A stretch of DNA of 64,000 bases from Gilvimarinus xylanilyticus. GTDB taxonomy: Bacteria > Pseudomonadota > Gammaproteobacteria > Pseudomonadales > Cellvibrionaceae. Positions 51,514 to 59,868 of the stretch are shown here, piece after piece. Made by a program: the position numbers and the translations under genes. The stretch covers positions 620,001 to 684,000 of the forward strand of contig NZ_JAMFTH010000001.1 of assembly GCF_024195295.1 (NCBI RefSeq). The letters are read 5' to 3'. Within the stretch, counting starts at the first letter, position 1, and every line of letters begins with the position of its first letter. The notes beneath the pieces were generated by a model. It did not search any database and was not told the DNA's origin. It saw nothing but the letters and a program-made list of their open reading frames with translations.

Positions 51514-52446
51514 GTGTTAAAAATTGCCGAATTTTTTGGAGTGGAATCGAATACCACAAGTCACCGGGAAAAACTAATCTCGGGGCTGGGCGCCTTCGTG
51601 GGGATTGCCAGTGTCTATTTTATTTCGCGAGGTGTCCTCAACGAATGGGGCCTGGTGCTAATGCTCGCCTCCATGGGGGCGTCGGCGGTGCTGTTGTTCG
51701 CTGTGCCCCACGGCACTTTATCTCAGCCCTGGCCTTTGATAGGGGGGCACCTTATTTCGGCGGCCATCGGGGTAAGTTGTCAGTGGTTGCTGGGTGATTC
51801 GGTGTGGACTCCAGCGATTGCGGTGGGAGCCGCGGTAACCGCCATGACTTATTTGCGTTGCATTCACCCGCCCGGGGGGGCAACCGCCTTAGCGGCGGTG
51901 ATTGGCGGAGCCCCGGTGCACCAACTGGGGTTCACGTATCTGCTGGTTCCGGTGGGGTTAAATGTCGTCGCGATTTTTGCCGCCGCCCTGGTGTTTAATA
52001 ACCTGTTTGCCTGGCGCCGTTACCCCAGTGCCTTGATGCGCAGCACACCCGCTGCTACCAGCACTGCTCCGCATCTGACTCACGAAGATTTCGCCGCCGC
52101 TATGCACAAACTGGATACCTATGTCGATGTCAGCTCGGAAGAGTTATCGCACATATTTGATATGGCTTGGCGCCATGCCCGCGACTCTGAGCGCGAACCT
52201 CTATTGCTGCGTAAAGGTGACTACTACAGCAATGGTGAAACGGGGGCGCAGTGGTGTATTCGCCAGGTATTTGATGCTGATGACGATTTAAGCATCGACA
52301 AGGCTAAACTGATTTACCGTAATGTTGCGGGCATTAGCGGTGAACAGACGGTATTGTGTACGGCAAAAGAGTTTCGTCATTGGGCCAGGTTTCGCGTGGT
52401 CAATAAAAATGGTCGCTGGGTCAAGACTCTCGATACTGTCAGCTGA
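51514..52446 (+). CDS. HPP-family integral membrane protein with extra C-terminal domain
   Basis: GTG 51514 lies 6 bp after GAGG and is preferred over the TTG at 51502; 310 residues. Four transmembrane segments cover about 25-165, and the family motif HPPGGATALAAVIGG lies between helices. Some HPP proteins transport nitrite in plants and cyanobacteria. Residues about 180-310 form a soluble domain (HEDFAAAMHKLDTYVDVSSEELSHIFDMAW onwards) that I do not recognise and that is not part of the core HPP fold. Confidence 0.8.
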   Translation: MLKIAEFFGVESNTTSHREKLISGLGAFVGIASVYFISRGVLNEWGLVLMLASMGASAVLLFAVPHGTLSQPWPLIGGHLISAAIGVSCQWLLGDSVWTPAIAVGAAVTAMTYLRCIHPPGGATALAAVIGGAPVHQLGFTYLLVPVGLNVVAIFAAALVFNNLFAWRRYPSALMRSTPAATSTAPHLTHEDFAAAMHKLDTYVDVSSEELSHIFDMAWRHARDSEREPLLLRKGDYYSNGETGAQWCIRQVFDADDDLSIDKAKLIYRNVAGISGEQTVLCTAKEFRHWARFRVVNKNGRWVKTLDTVS

Positions 52447-52500
52447 ATCTGCCGCCGTGAGCGGGATACCCTATACCTTCCGAAAGCACGCCCAGGGCGT

Positions 52501-52662
52501 CTATTAATCTGGCAATTAAGATACTCGTCCTGAGCCTCTTAATTGTCGTCCTGTAAAGTCGGCGGAATTTGCGACTTCCCTTGATTTTACAGGGCTCGCG
52601 CTCGCCTTCGGCGCCTCCTGCGCAGTTATTCACCCGACAATCAATCGTTGCCGGGTTAATAG
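52501..52662 (-). repeat. Structured intergenic repeat, copy B (reverse orientation)
   Basis: Reverse-complement copy of the element at 20828-20996, aligning along its whole length. Ends are CTATTAATCTGGCAA (52501 side) and TTGCCGGGTTAATAG (52662 side), a 15-bp imperfect terminal inverted repeat. The core GCGAGCGCGAGCCC is conserved. The stem CCTGTAAA/TTTACAGG (52550-52557 with 52586-52593) and the terminal stem AATTAAGA...TCTTAATT (52514-52544, two internal mismatches) replace differently sequenced stems of copies A and C at the same places. Confidence 0.75.
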
Positions 52663-52764
52663 GTATTTCGCCCCTGTGGGAGCAAGCCCTTGGGCATTTG
52701 CTCGTTTTCACATCCCCCTTGCAAGATCTGAAGTTTAACGAATTTATTGCAGCTTGTCGGTTCA

Positions 52765-52801
52765 ATAGTGCATGGCTATTTATTTTATAATAATAGTTAA
52801 T
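52765..52801. promoter_or_regulatory. OxyR-type binding site upstream of ahpC
   Basis: ATAG-N7-CTAT-N7-ATAA-N7-TAAT follows the OxyR pattern ATAG-N7-CTAT-N7-ATAG-N7-CTAT: the first two tetranucleotides are perfect, the third has one mismatch and the fourth keeps two of four positions. It lies 77 bp before the ahpC start, in an otherwise AT-rich promoter region. It predicts peroxide induction of ahpC. Confidence 0.65.
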
Positions 52802-52877
52802 TTAAATTATTGTGAGTATTTTAATAGTATTTACTTCGTGGACAGCTTAAACACTTTTATCCAATCAGGAGTAGCAA

Positions 52878-53444
52878 ATGTCTCGTTATATGAACAGCGA
52901 AGTAAAACCTTTTAACGCCACCGCTTACCAGGGTGGCGATTTCATTGATGTCAGCGACAGTGATCTGCGTGGCAAGTGGTCGGTTATATTCTTTTATCCG
53001 GCGGACTTTACCTTTGTCTGCCCGACAGAACTGGGAGATCTGGCGGATAACTATGAAGAGTTCAAACGCTTAGGCGTAGAGATTTACTCGGTATCGACCG
53101 ATACCCACTTCACGCACAAGGCGTGGCACGACTCGTCAGAAACCATCGGCAAAATCCAGTTTCCGATGATTGGTGACCCCACGGGTACCATCACCCGCAA
53201 TTTTGGGGTGATGATTGAGGAAGAGGGCATTGCTGATCGCGGCACCTTTGTGATCGATCCCGAAGGCCGAGTGCAAATCGTCGAGATTACCGCCGGAGGT
53301 ATCGGCCGCGATGCCAGCGAACTGCTGCGCAAAATTAAAGCGGCTCAGTATGTGGCGGCAAATCCGGGTGAAGTGTGTCCCGCCAAATGGAAAGAGGGTG
53401 AAGAGACACTGGCACCGTCACTGGATTTGGTTGGCAAAATTTAA
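52878..53444 (+). CDS. ahpC: Alkyl hydroperoxide reductase subunit C (peroxiredoxin)
   Basis: Typical 2-Cys peroxiredoxin of 188 residues. The peroxidatic cysteine is in [13 protein letters not shown] and the resolving cysteine in [13 protein letters not shown] near the C-terminus. It reduces H2O2 and organic peroxides and is recycled by AhpF, encoded next. AGGAG precedes the ATG. A structured repeat and a terminator separate it from ahpF. Confidence 0.97.
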   Translation: MSRYMNSEVKPFNATAYQGGDFIDVSDSDLRGKWSVIFFYPADFTFVCPTELGDLADNYEEFKRLGVEIYSVSTDTHFTHKAWHDSSETIGKIQFPMIGDPTGTITRNFGVMIEEEGIADRGTFVIDPEGRVQIVEITAGGIGRDASELLRKIKAAQYVAANPGEVCPAKWKEGEETLAPSLDLVGKI

Positions 53445-53635
53445 GCAACCGTGTGTGACCGGCCCCGCGTTTCGTGGAGCACGTCGGACTAATAATGCGG
53501 TGCATGGATGCATCGCCGCCGGCGTTAAGCCGGTCGCGAGCCCTAGAAATACCAGCACGTCCGCGCACTTGCGCCAGTATTTCTAGGGCGATAATAAAGT
53601 CGAGAGGATGATCTACTTTATTGCCAAGTTAATAG
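53445..53635 (+). repeat. Structured intergenic repeat, copy C (between ahpC and ahpF)
   Basis: Most diverged copy of the family, starting at about the ahpC stop and ending GCCAAGTTAATAG. The left boundary is approximate. It keeps the core CGCGAGCCC and two stems at the same positions as copies A and B but with new sequences: a perfect 13-bp stem GCCCTAGAAATAC/GTATTTCTAGGGC (53540-53552 with 53577-53589) and AATAAAGT/ACTTTATT (53593-53600 with 53615-53622). Confidence 0.65.
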
Positions 53636-53646
53636 CTCCCCCAATT

Positions 53647-53668
53647 GCCGGCTTCGGCCGGCCTTTTT
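53647..53668 (+). terminator. UUCG-tetraloop terminator between ahpC and ahpF
   Basis: A perfect 6-bp stem GCCGGC/GCCGGC closed by TTCG (53647-53662) is followed by CTTTTT. It would reduce read-through into ahpF, setting an excess of AhpC over AhpF. Confidence 0.88.
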
Positions 53669-53688
53669 CTAATGTTTAGGACACACTT

Positions 53689-55269
53689 ATGTTGGATGCA
53701 AACATCAAACAACAGCTGGACACCTATCTGCAAAAGATCGCCGAGCCGATTGAGGTTAGTGTGTCCATGGACGACAGCGAAAAGGCACGTGAATTGAGCG
53801 CGCTGGCCTCAGATATCGCCGGTCTGTCGGATAAGATTCAGTTAAGTTATCGCGCTTTAGAGCGCTCGCCCAGTATGGCGATTGGTGAAGCGGGTGCCGA
53901 ACCCAGAGTCAGCTTTGCCGGTATCCCATTGGGGCATGAGTTTACCTCGCTGGTGCTGGCGTTGCTGCAGGCGGGCGGGTACCCCCCTAAAGCCGAGCAA
54001 GCACTGCTCACGCAAATAGCGACCCTGCGCGGACCGCTTGATTTTGTCACCTATGTGTCACTGTCGTGCCAGAACTGTCCCGACGTGGTTCAGGCGCTTA
54101 ACCTTATGGCGGCGGTAAACCCCAACATTACCCACACGATGGTCGATGGCGCTCTGTTTCAGCAAGAAGTGGACGAGCGCAATATTATGGCGGTGCCCGC
54201 CGTTTACCTTAATGGTGAGGCGTTTGGCCAGGGGCGGATGACTTTGGAAGAGATAGTGACCAAGCTGGACAGCTCGGGGGGTGAGGATAAAGTCGCCCAA
54301 TTGAGTGCCCGCGATCCCTATGATGTGTTGGTTGTCGGTGGTGGTCCGGCCGGTGCGGCTGCGGCTATCTACGCCGCACGCAAGGGAATTCGTACGGCTA
54401 TGCTGGCGGAGCGATTCGGTGGCCAGGTGATGGATACCGTGGGTATTGAGAATTTTGTCTCAATTCCCTATACCGAAGGGCCCAAGCTTGCGGCAGGGCT
54501 AGAGCAGCATGTGAAGGAGTATGGCGTGGACATCATTACCGCTGAGCGGGTGGCGGATATTCAGCGTCAGGATATCGTGCGTCTTCGCACTGAAAGTGGG
54601 GCAACCCTCGCCAGCCGCTCGGTCATTTTAGCCACCGGCGCCCGTTGGCGCGAGCTGGGCGTGCCCGGTGAAGCGGAGTATCGCACCCGCGGGGTGGCCT
54701 ATTGCCCCCACTGCGACGGCCCTTTCTTTAAAGGCAAGTCGGTGGCGGTTATTGGCGGCGGCAACTCGGGGATTGAGGCGGCGATTGATCTAGCCGGTAT
54801 TGTCGGCCATGTGACCGTCCTGGAATTTGCCGATACCCTGCGCGCCGACGACGTTTTGCAAAAGAAAGCTCATTCATTGCCCAATGTGGATATTCTGACC
54901 AATGCTCAGACCACAGAGGTGGTAGGCGATGGTAAAAAAGTCACCGGCTTGAATTATCTTGATCGCGCCACGGGTGAATCGAAACAGCTGGCACTGGCCG
55001 GGGTATTTGTGCAAATTGGTTTGGTACCCAACACCGAATGGTTGCAGGGCAGTGATGTCGCTTTAAGCGATCGCGGTGAGATTGAGATTGATGCCCGGGG
55101 GGCTACCTCGGTACCGGGTATATTTGCCGCCGGCGATGCGACTACCGTACCCTATAAACAGATTGTGATTTCTATGGGGGCCGGGGCCAGCGCAGCGCTG
55201 GGAGCATTTGACTATCTTATCCGGCAATCGGTTGACGACACGGTTTCCAATTTAGCGAAAGCGGGATAA
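53689..55269 (+). CDS. ahpF: Alkyl hydroperoxide reductase subunit F
   Basis: Flavoprotein of 526 residues that passes NADH electrons to AhpC. An N-terminal tandem thioredoxin-fold domain (about 1-200) carries the CxxC of [14 protein letters not shown]. The thioredoxin-reductase-like part (about 210-526) has the FAD motif [19 protein letters not shown], the redox CPHCDGPFF, the NADH motif [16 protein letters not shown], and [16 protein letters not shown]. It lies downstream of ahpC but behind a terminator. The start ATG follows AGGAC. Confidence 0.96.
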   Translation: MLDANIKQQLDTYLQKIAEPIEVSVSMDDSEKARELSALASDIAGLSDKIQLSYRALERSPSMAIGEAGAEPRVSFAGIPLGHEFTSLVLALLQAGGYPPKAEQALLTQIATLRGPLDFVTYVSLSCQNCPDVVQALNLMAAVNPNITHTMVDGALFQQEVDERNIMAVPAVYLNGEAFGQGRMTLEEIVTKLDSSGGEDKVAQLSARDPYDVLVVGGGPAGAAAAIYAARKGIRTAMLAERFGGQVMDTVGIENFVSIPYTEGPKLAAGLEQHVKEYGVDIITAERVADIQRQDIVRLRTESGATLASRSVILATGARWRELGVPGEAEYRTRGVAYCPHCDGPFFKGKSVAVIGGGNSGIEAAIDLAGIVGHVTVLEFADTLRADDVLQKKAHSLPNVDILTNAQTTEVVGDGKKVTGLNYLDRATGESKQLALAGVFVQIGLVPNTEWLQGSDVALSDRGEIEIDARGATSVPGIFAAGDATTVPYKQIVISMGAGASAALGAFDYLIRQSVDDTVSNLAKAG

Positions 55270-55271
55270 AC

Positions 55272-55301
55272 AAAAAGCGCGGGTCATCCCCGCGCTTTTT
55301 T
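55272..55301. terminator. Shared bidirectional terminator of ahpF and the barrel-protein gene
   Basis: A perfect 12-bp stem AAAAAGCGCGGG/CCCGCGCTTTTT with a 5-nt loop lies 2 bp after the ahpF stop and 18 bp past the end of the converging minus-strand gene. Confidence 0.93.
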
Positions 55302-55319
55302 ATGTGTAAATGTTTTGGT

Positions 55320-55874
55320 TTAAAAGGTAATCGATGCGCCCAGTGAGTAAAAGTCGATATCGGCGCGATCGGCTTCAAAAATTTCATACTCGGCGCGGAT
55401 TCCAATGGAGCCTAAGTGAAATTTTGCGCCTAAGCCGTACAAGGGGTCAGTGCCCGAGTCATCGCTGTCGAGCGACACATGTTCAATCTCGCTGTTCCAG
55501 TCAATAAAACCCGCTTTGCCAAATAAGCCCACGGGGCCAAGGTTAAAGCCCACTAAACCCGATGCATGCCAACCGGTCACGTCGATTTTAGTGTCCAGAT
55601 CGTTTTGCGAGCCAAAATCAACGTAGCCACCTTCGACCGCCAAATCTAGCATGGGCACCAAGCCGAAGTTGTAGCCGGCAAATAATTTGTAGCCCGTATC
55701 GTCGTCGTCAAAATCAATACGTCCGATTTCGGCGACATCATCGTCTTCAAAGCTCAGTTCGGCATTACCCATGGAGCCGCCAATATAAAGGCCGCTTTCA
55801 GCGCCTGCGTGGGCGACGCCTGCGGTTGATACGGCCGAAGCGATAAAAATAAGAGAGAAAAGAGAGTGTTTCAT
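55320..55874 (-). CDS. Small outer-membrane beta-barrel protein (OmpA/OmpW-like porin fold)
   Basis: 184 residues from ATG 55874, which has AAGGAG upstream and begins a clean signal peptide (MKHSLFSLIFIASAVSTAGVAHA). The mature protein is made of alternating strands with Gly and aromatic residues (GLYIGGSMGNAELSF, GYKLFAGYNFG, ASGLVGFNLGPVGLFGKAGF) and ends in a phenylalanine (YSLGASITF), as outer-membrane barrels do. About eight strands fit the OmpA-like barrel fold. Role unknown. Confidence 0.8.
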   Translation of the reverse strand: MKHSLFSLIFIASAVSTAGVAHAGAESGLYIGGSMGNAELSFEDDDVAEIGRIDFDDDDTGYKLFAGYNFGLVPMLDLAVEGGYVDFGSQNDLDTKIDVTGWHASGLVGFNLGPVGLFGKAGFIDWNSEIEHVSLDSDDSGTDPLYGLGAKFHLGSIGIRAEYEIFEADRADIDFYSLGASITF

Positions 55875-55917
55875 TGCCAAAAACTCCTTGATGAAAGGGC
55901 AATTGTGGATGCGGCGT

Positions 55918-55946
55918 AAATTAGCAGCTGCCACAGGGGTTGTCTA
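55918..55946 (-). promoter_or_regulatory. Predicted promoter of the barrel-protein gene
   Basis: On the minus strand TAGACA (55946-55941) and TAATTT (55923-55918) are separated by 17 bp, about 45 bp upstream of the start codon. Confidence 0.4.
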
Positions 55947-55995
55947 TCGAAGGGCGTCATATACCTCGGGGTTTTCCGCCAGTTTTTTCATAAAC

Positions 55996-56021
55996 AAAAA
56001 AAAGGGCCGCAAAAGCGGCCC
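55996..56021 (-). terminator. Strong minus-strand terminator downstream of the small CxxC ORF
   Basis: On the minus strand a perfect 7-bp stem GGGCCGC/GCGGCCC with loop TTTT is followed by eight T residues. A further hairpin GAAGCC/GGCTTC (56038-56054) lies between it and the ORF. Confidence 0.9.
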
Positions 56022-56052
56022 AAGGGGGGAGGGTGATGAAGCCCGGTAGGCT

Positions 56053-56169
56053 TCAATCGAAGGGTATAAAAAGGGGCCGGGGGGCGGCCCAACGAGGGTT
56101 CGGATCACCGCAAGCTGAGCATGTCATATCCGTCACTTGCAAATGTTCATTGATGTGTACGGCAGACAT
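56053..56169 (-). CDS. Candidate very small CxxC protein (38 aa)
   Basis: A 38-codon frame with a good ribosome-binding site (GAGGAAGAG, about 5 bp before the ATG at 56169). The product contains MTCSACGDPNPRW, a CxxC followed by a Pro/Trp-rich stretch, and ends FIPFD. It fits no family I know. Its last codons overlap a GC-rich hairpin with five T residues (56066-56090), which is odd for a coding end. A sigma-54-like GG-N10-GC element lies about 70 bp upstream. It could be a real short protein or leader peptide, or chance. Confidence 0.4.
   Translation of the reverse strand: MSAVHINEHLQVTDMTCSACGDPNPRWAAPRPLFIPFD
56066..56090 (-). terminator. Terminator-like hairpin overlapping the end of the small ORF
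   Basis: On the minus strand GGGCCG/CGGCCC with a C-rich loop (56090-56074) is followed by TTTTT. It lies inside the last dozen codons of the 38-codon frame. Confidence 0.6.
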
Positions 56170-56237
56170 TGTGCTCTTCCTCGCTCATTCGTTTGCAAAA
56201 GCCTCTGGGCGTTTGCGTCAATCTTGATAGGTTTGTA

Positions 56238-56252
56238 GCGATGACTGTGCCA
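56238..56252 (-). promoter_or_regulatory. Sigma-54-like promoter upstream of the small CxxC ORF
   Basis: On the minus strand TGGCACAGTCATCGC keeps the invariant GG-N10-GC spacing and the full TGGCAC -24 element; the -12 part reads TCGC instead of TTGC. The start point would be about 57 bp before the ORF. Confidence 0.4.
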
Positions 56253-56362
56253 GGTTTATTAAGTTGTTTTAAATCAAGGGTTTAGGTTTTCTGTTGGGGT
56301 TTTGTAAAAAGCAGTCGAGCCAACTGAGTGAAGATTTTTACAAGAGCGAATGTAGAGCTTGC

Positions 56363-56388
56363 AAAAAAGCGGCGGGCAATGCCCGCCG
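56363..56388 (-). terminator. Terminator after the pectate lyase gene
   Basis: On the minus strand CGGCGGGC/GCCCGCCG (perfect 8-bp stem, 3-nt loop) is followed by C and six T residues, 45 bp past the stop codon. Confidence 0.92.
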
Positions 56389-56432
56389 AAGTGTTTCAGC
56401 CCATAGAAACAAGAGGAGAGAAGATCAGGGCA

Positions 56433-57575
56433 TTACAAACAATCGTTAATTTTTCCGCTACCGGCGTAAGTGGTTACATGCTCAACGACGTCGCTGGCGG
56501 GCATGGCCGAGTATTCATACTCAGGGGTATAGCTCACTGTGGAATCCAGGTCGGTGCCGGGGCCCGCGATAATATCGCCACCACTGGGATTGCTCCAGCT
56601 GATATTGGTGTAGATGTTATCGGCTAAATCCCAGTAGCCCACGTCCTCAGAGTAGAAGCTGACAATGGGGTTTTTCACATTTTCAAATACCGTTCCCTCT
56701 ACCCGGATGTTGGCACCCATGCGGGAGTTAACCGCTGTGGAAGAGACATCTTTGTAGTAGTTGTTAAGAATGTGGCTCTCGCCAAACCGGAACAGTGGCA
56801 TACGCGAGCTGGCGTTTTCCCAGTAGTTGGCGTAAAAAGTAATGCGCCGGTGAGCACTGTCGGTATCGCTGCTGCCCCATAGCGAGGTTTTCCAGCTATC
56901 GTGCAGGTAGTTGTACGAAATGGTGACGTTGTCCACATCGCGTTTACCGCTGACCAGCTCATCGTAGTAGTCTTTGTCGGAATCTAGGGTGTTGTAGATT
57001 TCGTTGTGGTCAACCCAGATATTATTCGCCGGACCTTCCAGGCTAATGCCGTCTTTTTCGCCGGTGTCCACATAGCGAATGGTCAGGTTGCGAATAATAA
57101 TGTTGCTGGCGTCGGTGACCTTAATGCCAATACCATCGAAAAGCGCATTGTCGAGCACGCCGATAATGGAGACATCTGACACGTTCTTGACATCAATTTT
57201 ATCCACGCCCGAGTTGTCGGGGTTGACGGTGCCGTCCACCCAGATAGTGAGCGGGTCGGCGCCTTTTGCCGATAGCGCCTGAACCAACTCGGCACCGTTT
57301 GTCACGGTTACTGAGGTGCCGCCGGCGCCACCGGTGGTGCCTTCACCCAGACTGGCAAAGCCGACCACGGTGTTCATTTGTTCACAGTGATTGGCGACCG
57401 AGCTGGATGAGCTCTGGGTCGAGGAGCTTGAACTTGCAGTGCTGTTTGAGGAGCTGCTCGATGAGCTACTGTCTGGGTAGGTTGGGTCGCTGCCGGTGGT
57501 CGGGTCACCCGAGCCGCCGCAGGCTGCCAGAAAAGCGCTCAGTGCCAAGGCACTGGAGTATGAGACTGCTTTCAT
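56433..57575 (-). CDS. Pectate lyase (polysaccharide lyase family 1), lipoprotein with poly-Ser linker
   Basis: 380 residues from ATG 57575, after AAAGAGAT; the frame opens nine codons earlier. The lipobox AFLAACGG (Cys about 19) predicts attachment to the outer membrane. A serine-rich linker of about 30 residues, typical of Cellvibrio and Saccharophagus enzymes, leads to a parallel beta-helix catalytic domain with PL1 motifs NNIWVDHNEIYN and DVDNVTISYNYLHDSWKTSLWG, then RRITFYANYWENASSRMPLFRFGESHILNNYY. It cleaves polygalacturonate by beta-elimination. It lies downstream of a lipoprotein and a TonB-dependent receptor in one pectin-use locus. Confidence 0.92.
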   Translation of the reverse strand: MKAVSYSSALALSAFLAACGGSGDPTTGSDPTYPDSSSSSSSSNSTASSSSSTQSSSSSVANHCEQMNTVVGFASLGEGTTGGAGGTSVTVTNGAELVQALSAKGADPLTIWVDGTVNPDNSGVDKIDVKNVSDVSIIGVLDNALFDGIGIKVTDASNIIIRNLTIRYVDTGEKDGISLEGPANNIWVDHNEIYNTLDSDKDYYDELVSGKRDVDNVTISYNYLHDSWKTSLWGSSDTDSAHRRITFYANYWENASSRMPLFRFGESHILNNYYKDVSSTAVNSRMGANIRVEGTVFENVKNPIVSFYSEDVGYWDLADNIYTNISWSNPSGGDIIAGPGTDLDSTVSYTPEYEYSAMPASDVVEHVTTYAGSGKINDCL

Positions 57576-57618
57576 GGAATATCTCTTTAAAAGTGAGTAC
57601 ATCTTACGTTGAGAAATG

Positions 57619-57642
57619 GGGCGCGGCGGTTAAGCCGCGCCC
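57619..57642 (-). terminator. Hairpin between the duplicated-domain lipoprotein and pectate lyase genes
   Basis: A perfect 9-bp stem GGGCGCGGC/GCCGCGCCC with a 6-nt loop lies just after the lipoprotein stop. No real T-run follows on the minus strand, so it may be an attenuating or mRNA-stabilising hairpin rather than a full terminator. Confidence 0.5.
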
Positions 57643-57648
57643 GGGTTA

Positions 57649-59799
57649 TTACTCAACAATCTCTTCAATACTGATATTGTCAAACTCGACAGTCACGTTA
57701 TTTTCGCCCGGAGCCGCATAGAGCCCCACGTACCAGGTATCGCTGTCCGGAGTGGCTGCGAAGTCGCTGGTGCTGTTAGCTTGAATAAAGTCAATACCGT
57801 CTTTGGAGTAGTAGCGTTTCACACGCTTATCGTCGCCGTCATCGTAAATTTCGATGCGAACGTAATCGCCTACTTCCAGCTCGTCAATATTCGAGCGCGA
57901 GCGACTGCCGCTGGGCTTCATCTGCGCGCGCGAACCGATCAGCTCGGCGGGGTCACCGTCCACATAGAAGCCGGCATCGGCCCAGCCTGGTAGGTCGGCA
58001 AAGTCCGCAACCGGGTCCAGGTTTTCCATAATCATAATGCCAAAGCGGTAGGCGTTACCCGCTGCAACATCGGCGCCTTCCACGTTGGTGATCTGAGCGG
58101 TAAACATAAAGTCACTCATCTCGACCATCTGGTGGGCAAAGAACAGATTGTGGTTTGACGATGACATATTGCCGCCGGTAGCGGTTAGGGTGGCCGAGAA
58201 GGCTTCGTTCTCGGTCAGCTCGCCGGAGGGAGCAATGTCGGATTCGCCGGCCATGTTCAAGGTGCTGGGAGTCCATTCGGCGTCAGAACCTGGTGCACCG
58301 TCGAGGTATTCGAAGGTGATGTTTTCCAGGGTCAGGTTGCCCACGCGGCTGTCGGCACGAATCTGAATAAACGAGTTGGCGGTGCCAAACTCGGGTTCCA
58401 GTTCCAGCTCATAGGGCAATGTAATCTCGTCGGGGGTCAGCTCAGAGAATTTAGAGTCGCCGCCGTGAATTGAGTTACCAGAGCTGGTGGTGTTGTTATC
58501 AATGTACACTTGGAATTTACCGGGATCGGCTGGATCGGCACTGGTAAAGTCCGTTACCGTCATGCGAATGCGGTAGGGAACCGAGAAGTCCATATCACCT
58601 GAGGGTTCAACACCTTCAGCCGATGGTGTGCCTTTATCACCAATGGTAAAGCGGGCGTTGTTTAAGCTCAGTGCACCGTTTTCAACGGTGATACGGCTGC
58701 TACCGCTGGTGACCTTGTAGAACGGATCGGCGCGGTCGGTAGAAATGGACAGGAACTCAGCCTCGTCATTTTCCCCGAACAGGGTGTCGGCATCGCTGGA
58801 CAGATCTACGGTAAATGGCAGGCCGCCGAAGGGAATACCTTCAATTTCGGGTTCAGGGGCGTTGTTATCATCGCCGCCGGTCGCGGGGTTAACCAGTTTG
58901 TAATTCGAGTCTTTGGTCGAGCAATCTGGCTGGGGGTTGTTACCCACATCGTCTTGATACTCGATGACTAAGTCATCAAACACAGTCCAGCCACCGCTGG
59001 AGACACGCATAGCGATAAACGAGTTTTCGGTACCAATCAGTTCTGGCTTAGAACCGACCAACTCACCGCCTTCTTGTAGCGTGGTATTGCCGGGAATATT
59101 AATCTCTACACGCTCGCCGGGCACCAGAGTATTTACCGGTACATTAAAGATACGCGAACCGACGTTACCGCCGCCGTGAATGGAATTGGCTTCGCCAGTA
59201 GTGTTGTTGTCAACGTAAATTTGGAAGTCACTGGAGCTTGCGGTATCGGGGCGAGCTACTACACAAAAAGAGATTTTGTAGTCGCGAGTCAGGTCCAGCT
59301 CACCCCAGCTTAGACCTTCATCAATACCTTCACCCGGGGTGGTATCTTTACGCGGAACTTCGACATCACCGGCTAGCGGCGATACGGTTTGTGCCAAGGT
59401 GAAGCGGGCATCGCCCAAGCGCATTTTTTGGTCCGGATCGGCGGTGATCCAGTTGCTGCCTTCGGTGTCTACACTGCCGTCTTCCATAAAGACACCCGCC
59501 ATAGAGAAGTAGAAGTTGTCTTCGCCGTCTTCGGCATCGCTGGCCAGGGCTTTGTAGTCAGCGGTAAAAAAGCCCTGGGTGTCGCTTGCGCCAAAATCTT
59601 CAATGATGGGCAGGTCGGTGTTGGTGATTTCGGGCAAATCGTCGCCACCACCATCACCGCCGCCGTCACCGCCGCCGCTATCCGGTACATCAATATCAAT
59701 AATAATGTCGGGGGCGCTCGAGTCAGGTTCGCTTCCGCAACCGGCGAGAACGCTGCTTGCTATGATCAGTGAGCTTAAAAGCTTTAGCTTAGTGTTCAT
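57649..59799 (-). CDS. Surface lipoprotein with duplicated carbohydrate-binding-like domains and a C-terminal beta-sandwich
   Basis: 716 residues; family not recognised. Lipobox VLAGCGSE (Cys about 21), then an Asp/Gly-rich linker with GGGDGGGDGGGD. Two homologous domains follow (about 60-285 and 315-505), each with the signature FQIYVDNNTTGEANSIHGG / FQVYIDNNTTSSGNSIHGG and a later ENSFIAMRVSSG / ANSFIQIRADSR segment. A C-terminal domain (about 515-716) resembles concanavalin-like folds (FRIEIYDDGDDKRVKRYYSKDG-type text, actual YVRIEIYDDGDDKRVKRYYS). Located between the receptor and pectate lyase genes, it is probably a pectin-binding surface protein; that is inference. Confidence 0.7.
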   Translation of the reverse strand: MNTKLKLLSSLIIASSVLAGCGSEPDSSAPDIIIDIDVPDSGGGDGGGDGGGDDLPEITNTDLPIIEDFGASDTQGFFTADYKALASDAEDGEDNFYFSMAGVFMEDGSVDTEGSNWITADPDQKMRLGDARFTLAQTVSPLAGDVEVPRKDTTPGEGIDEGLSWGELDLTRDYKISFCVVARPDTASSSDFQIYVDNNTTGEANSIHGGGNVGSRIFNVPVNTLVPGERVEINIPGNTTLQEGGELVGSKPELIGTENSFIAMRVSSGGWTVFDDLVIEYQDDVGNNPQPDCSTKDSNYKLVNPATGGDDNNAPEPEIEGIPFGGLPFTVDLSSDADTLFGENDEAEFLSISTDRADPFYKVTSGSSRITVENGALSLNNARFTIGDKGTPSAEGVEPSGDMDFSVPYRIRMTVTDFTSADPADPGKFQVYIDNNTTSSGNSIHGGDSKFSELTPDEITLPYELELEPEFGTANSFIQIRADSRVGNLTLENITFEYLDGAPGSDAEWTPSTLNMAGESDIAPSGELTENEAFSATLTATGGNMSSSNHNLFFAHQMVEMSDFMFTAQITNVEGADVAAGNAYRFGIMIMENLDPVADFADLPGWADAGFYVDGDPAELIGSRAQMKPSGSRSRSNIDELEVGDYVRIEIYDDGDDKRVKRYYSKDGIDFIQANSTSDFAATPDSDTWYVGLYAAPGENNVTVEFDNISIEEIVE

Positions 59800-59833
59800 A
59801 AAGACCTACCTTCGTTATTTTAGATTCTATGTG

Positions 59834-59849
59834 GGGCGCATATGCGCCC
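59834..59849 (-). other. Perfect hairpin between receptor and lipoprotein genes
   Basis: GGGCGC-ATAT-GCGCCC is a 16-bp perfect palindrome in the 69-bp gap. It has no T-run on the minus strand, so it is more likely an mRNA-stabilising or attenuating element that tunes receptor against lipoprotein expression. Confidence 0.45.
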
Positions 59850-59868
59850 GGTTTTGGTAAAAATTGGC

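Noticed and set aside
59600-59700. Repeated GGD-type triplets near the lipoprotein start as a possible CRISPR or tandem array
   Set aside because: They encode the Asp/Gly linker of a lipoprotein; the units are short, in frame and without spacers.
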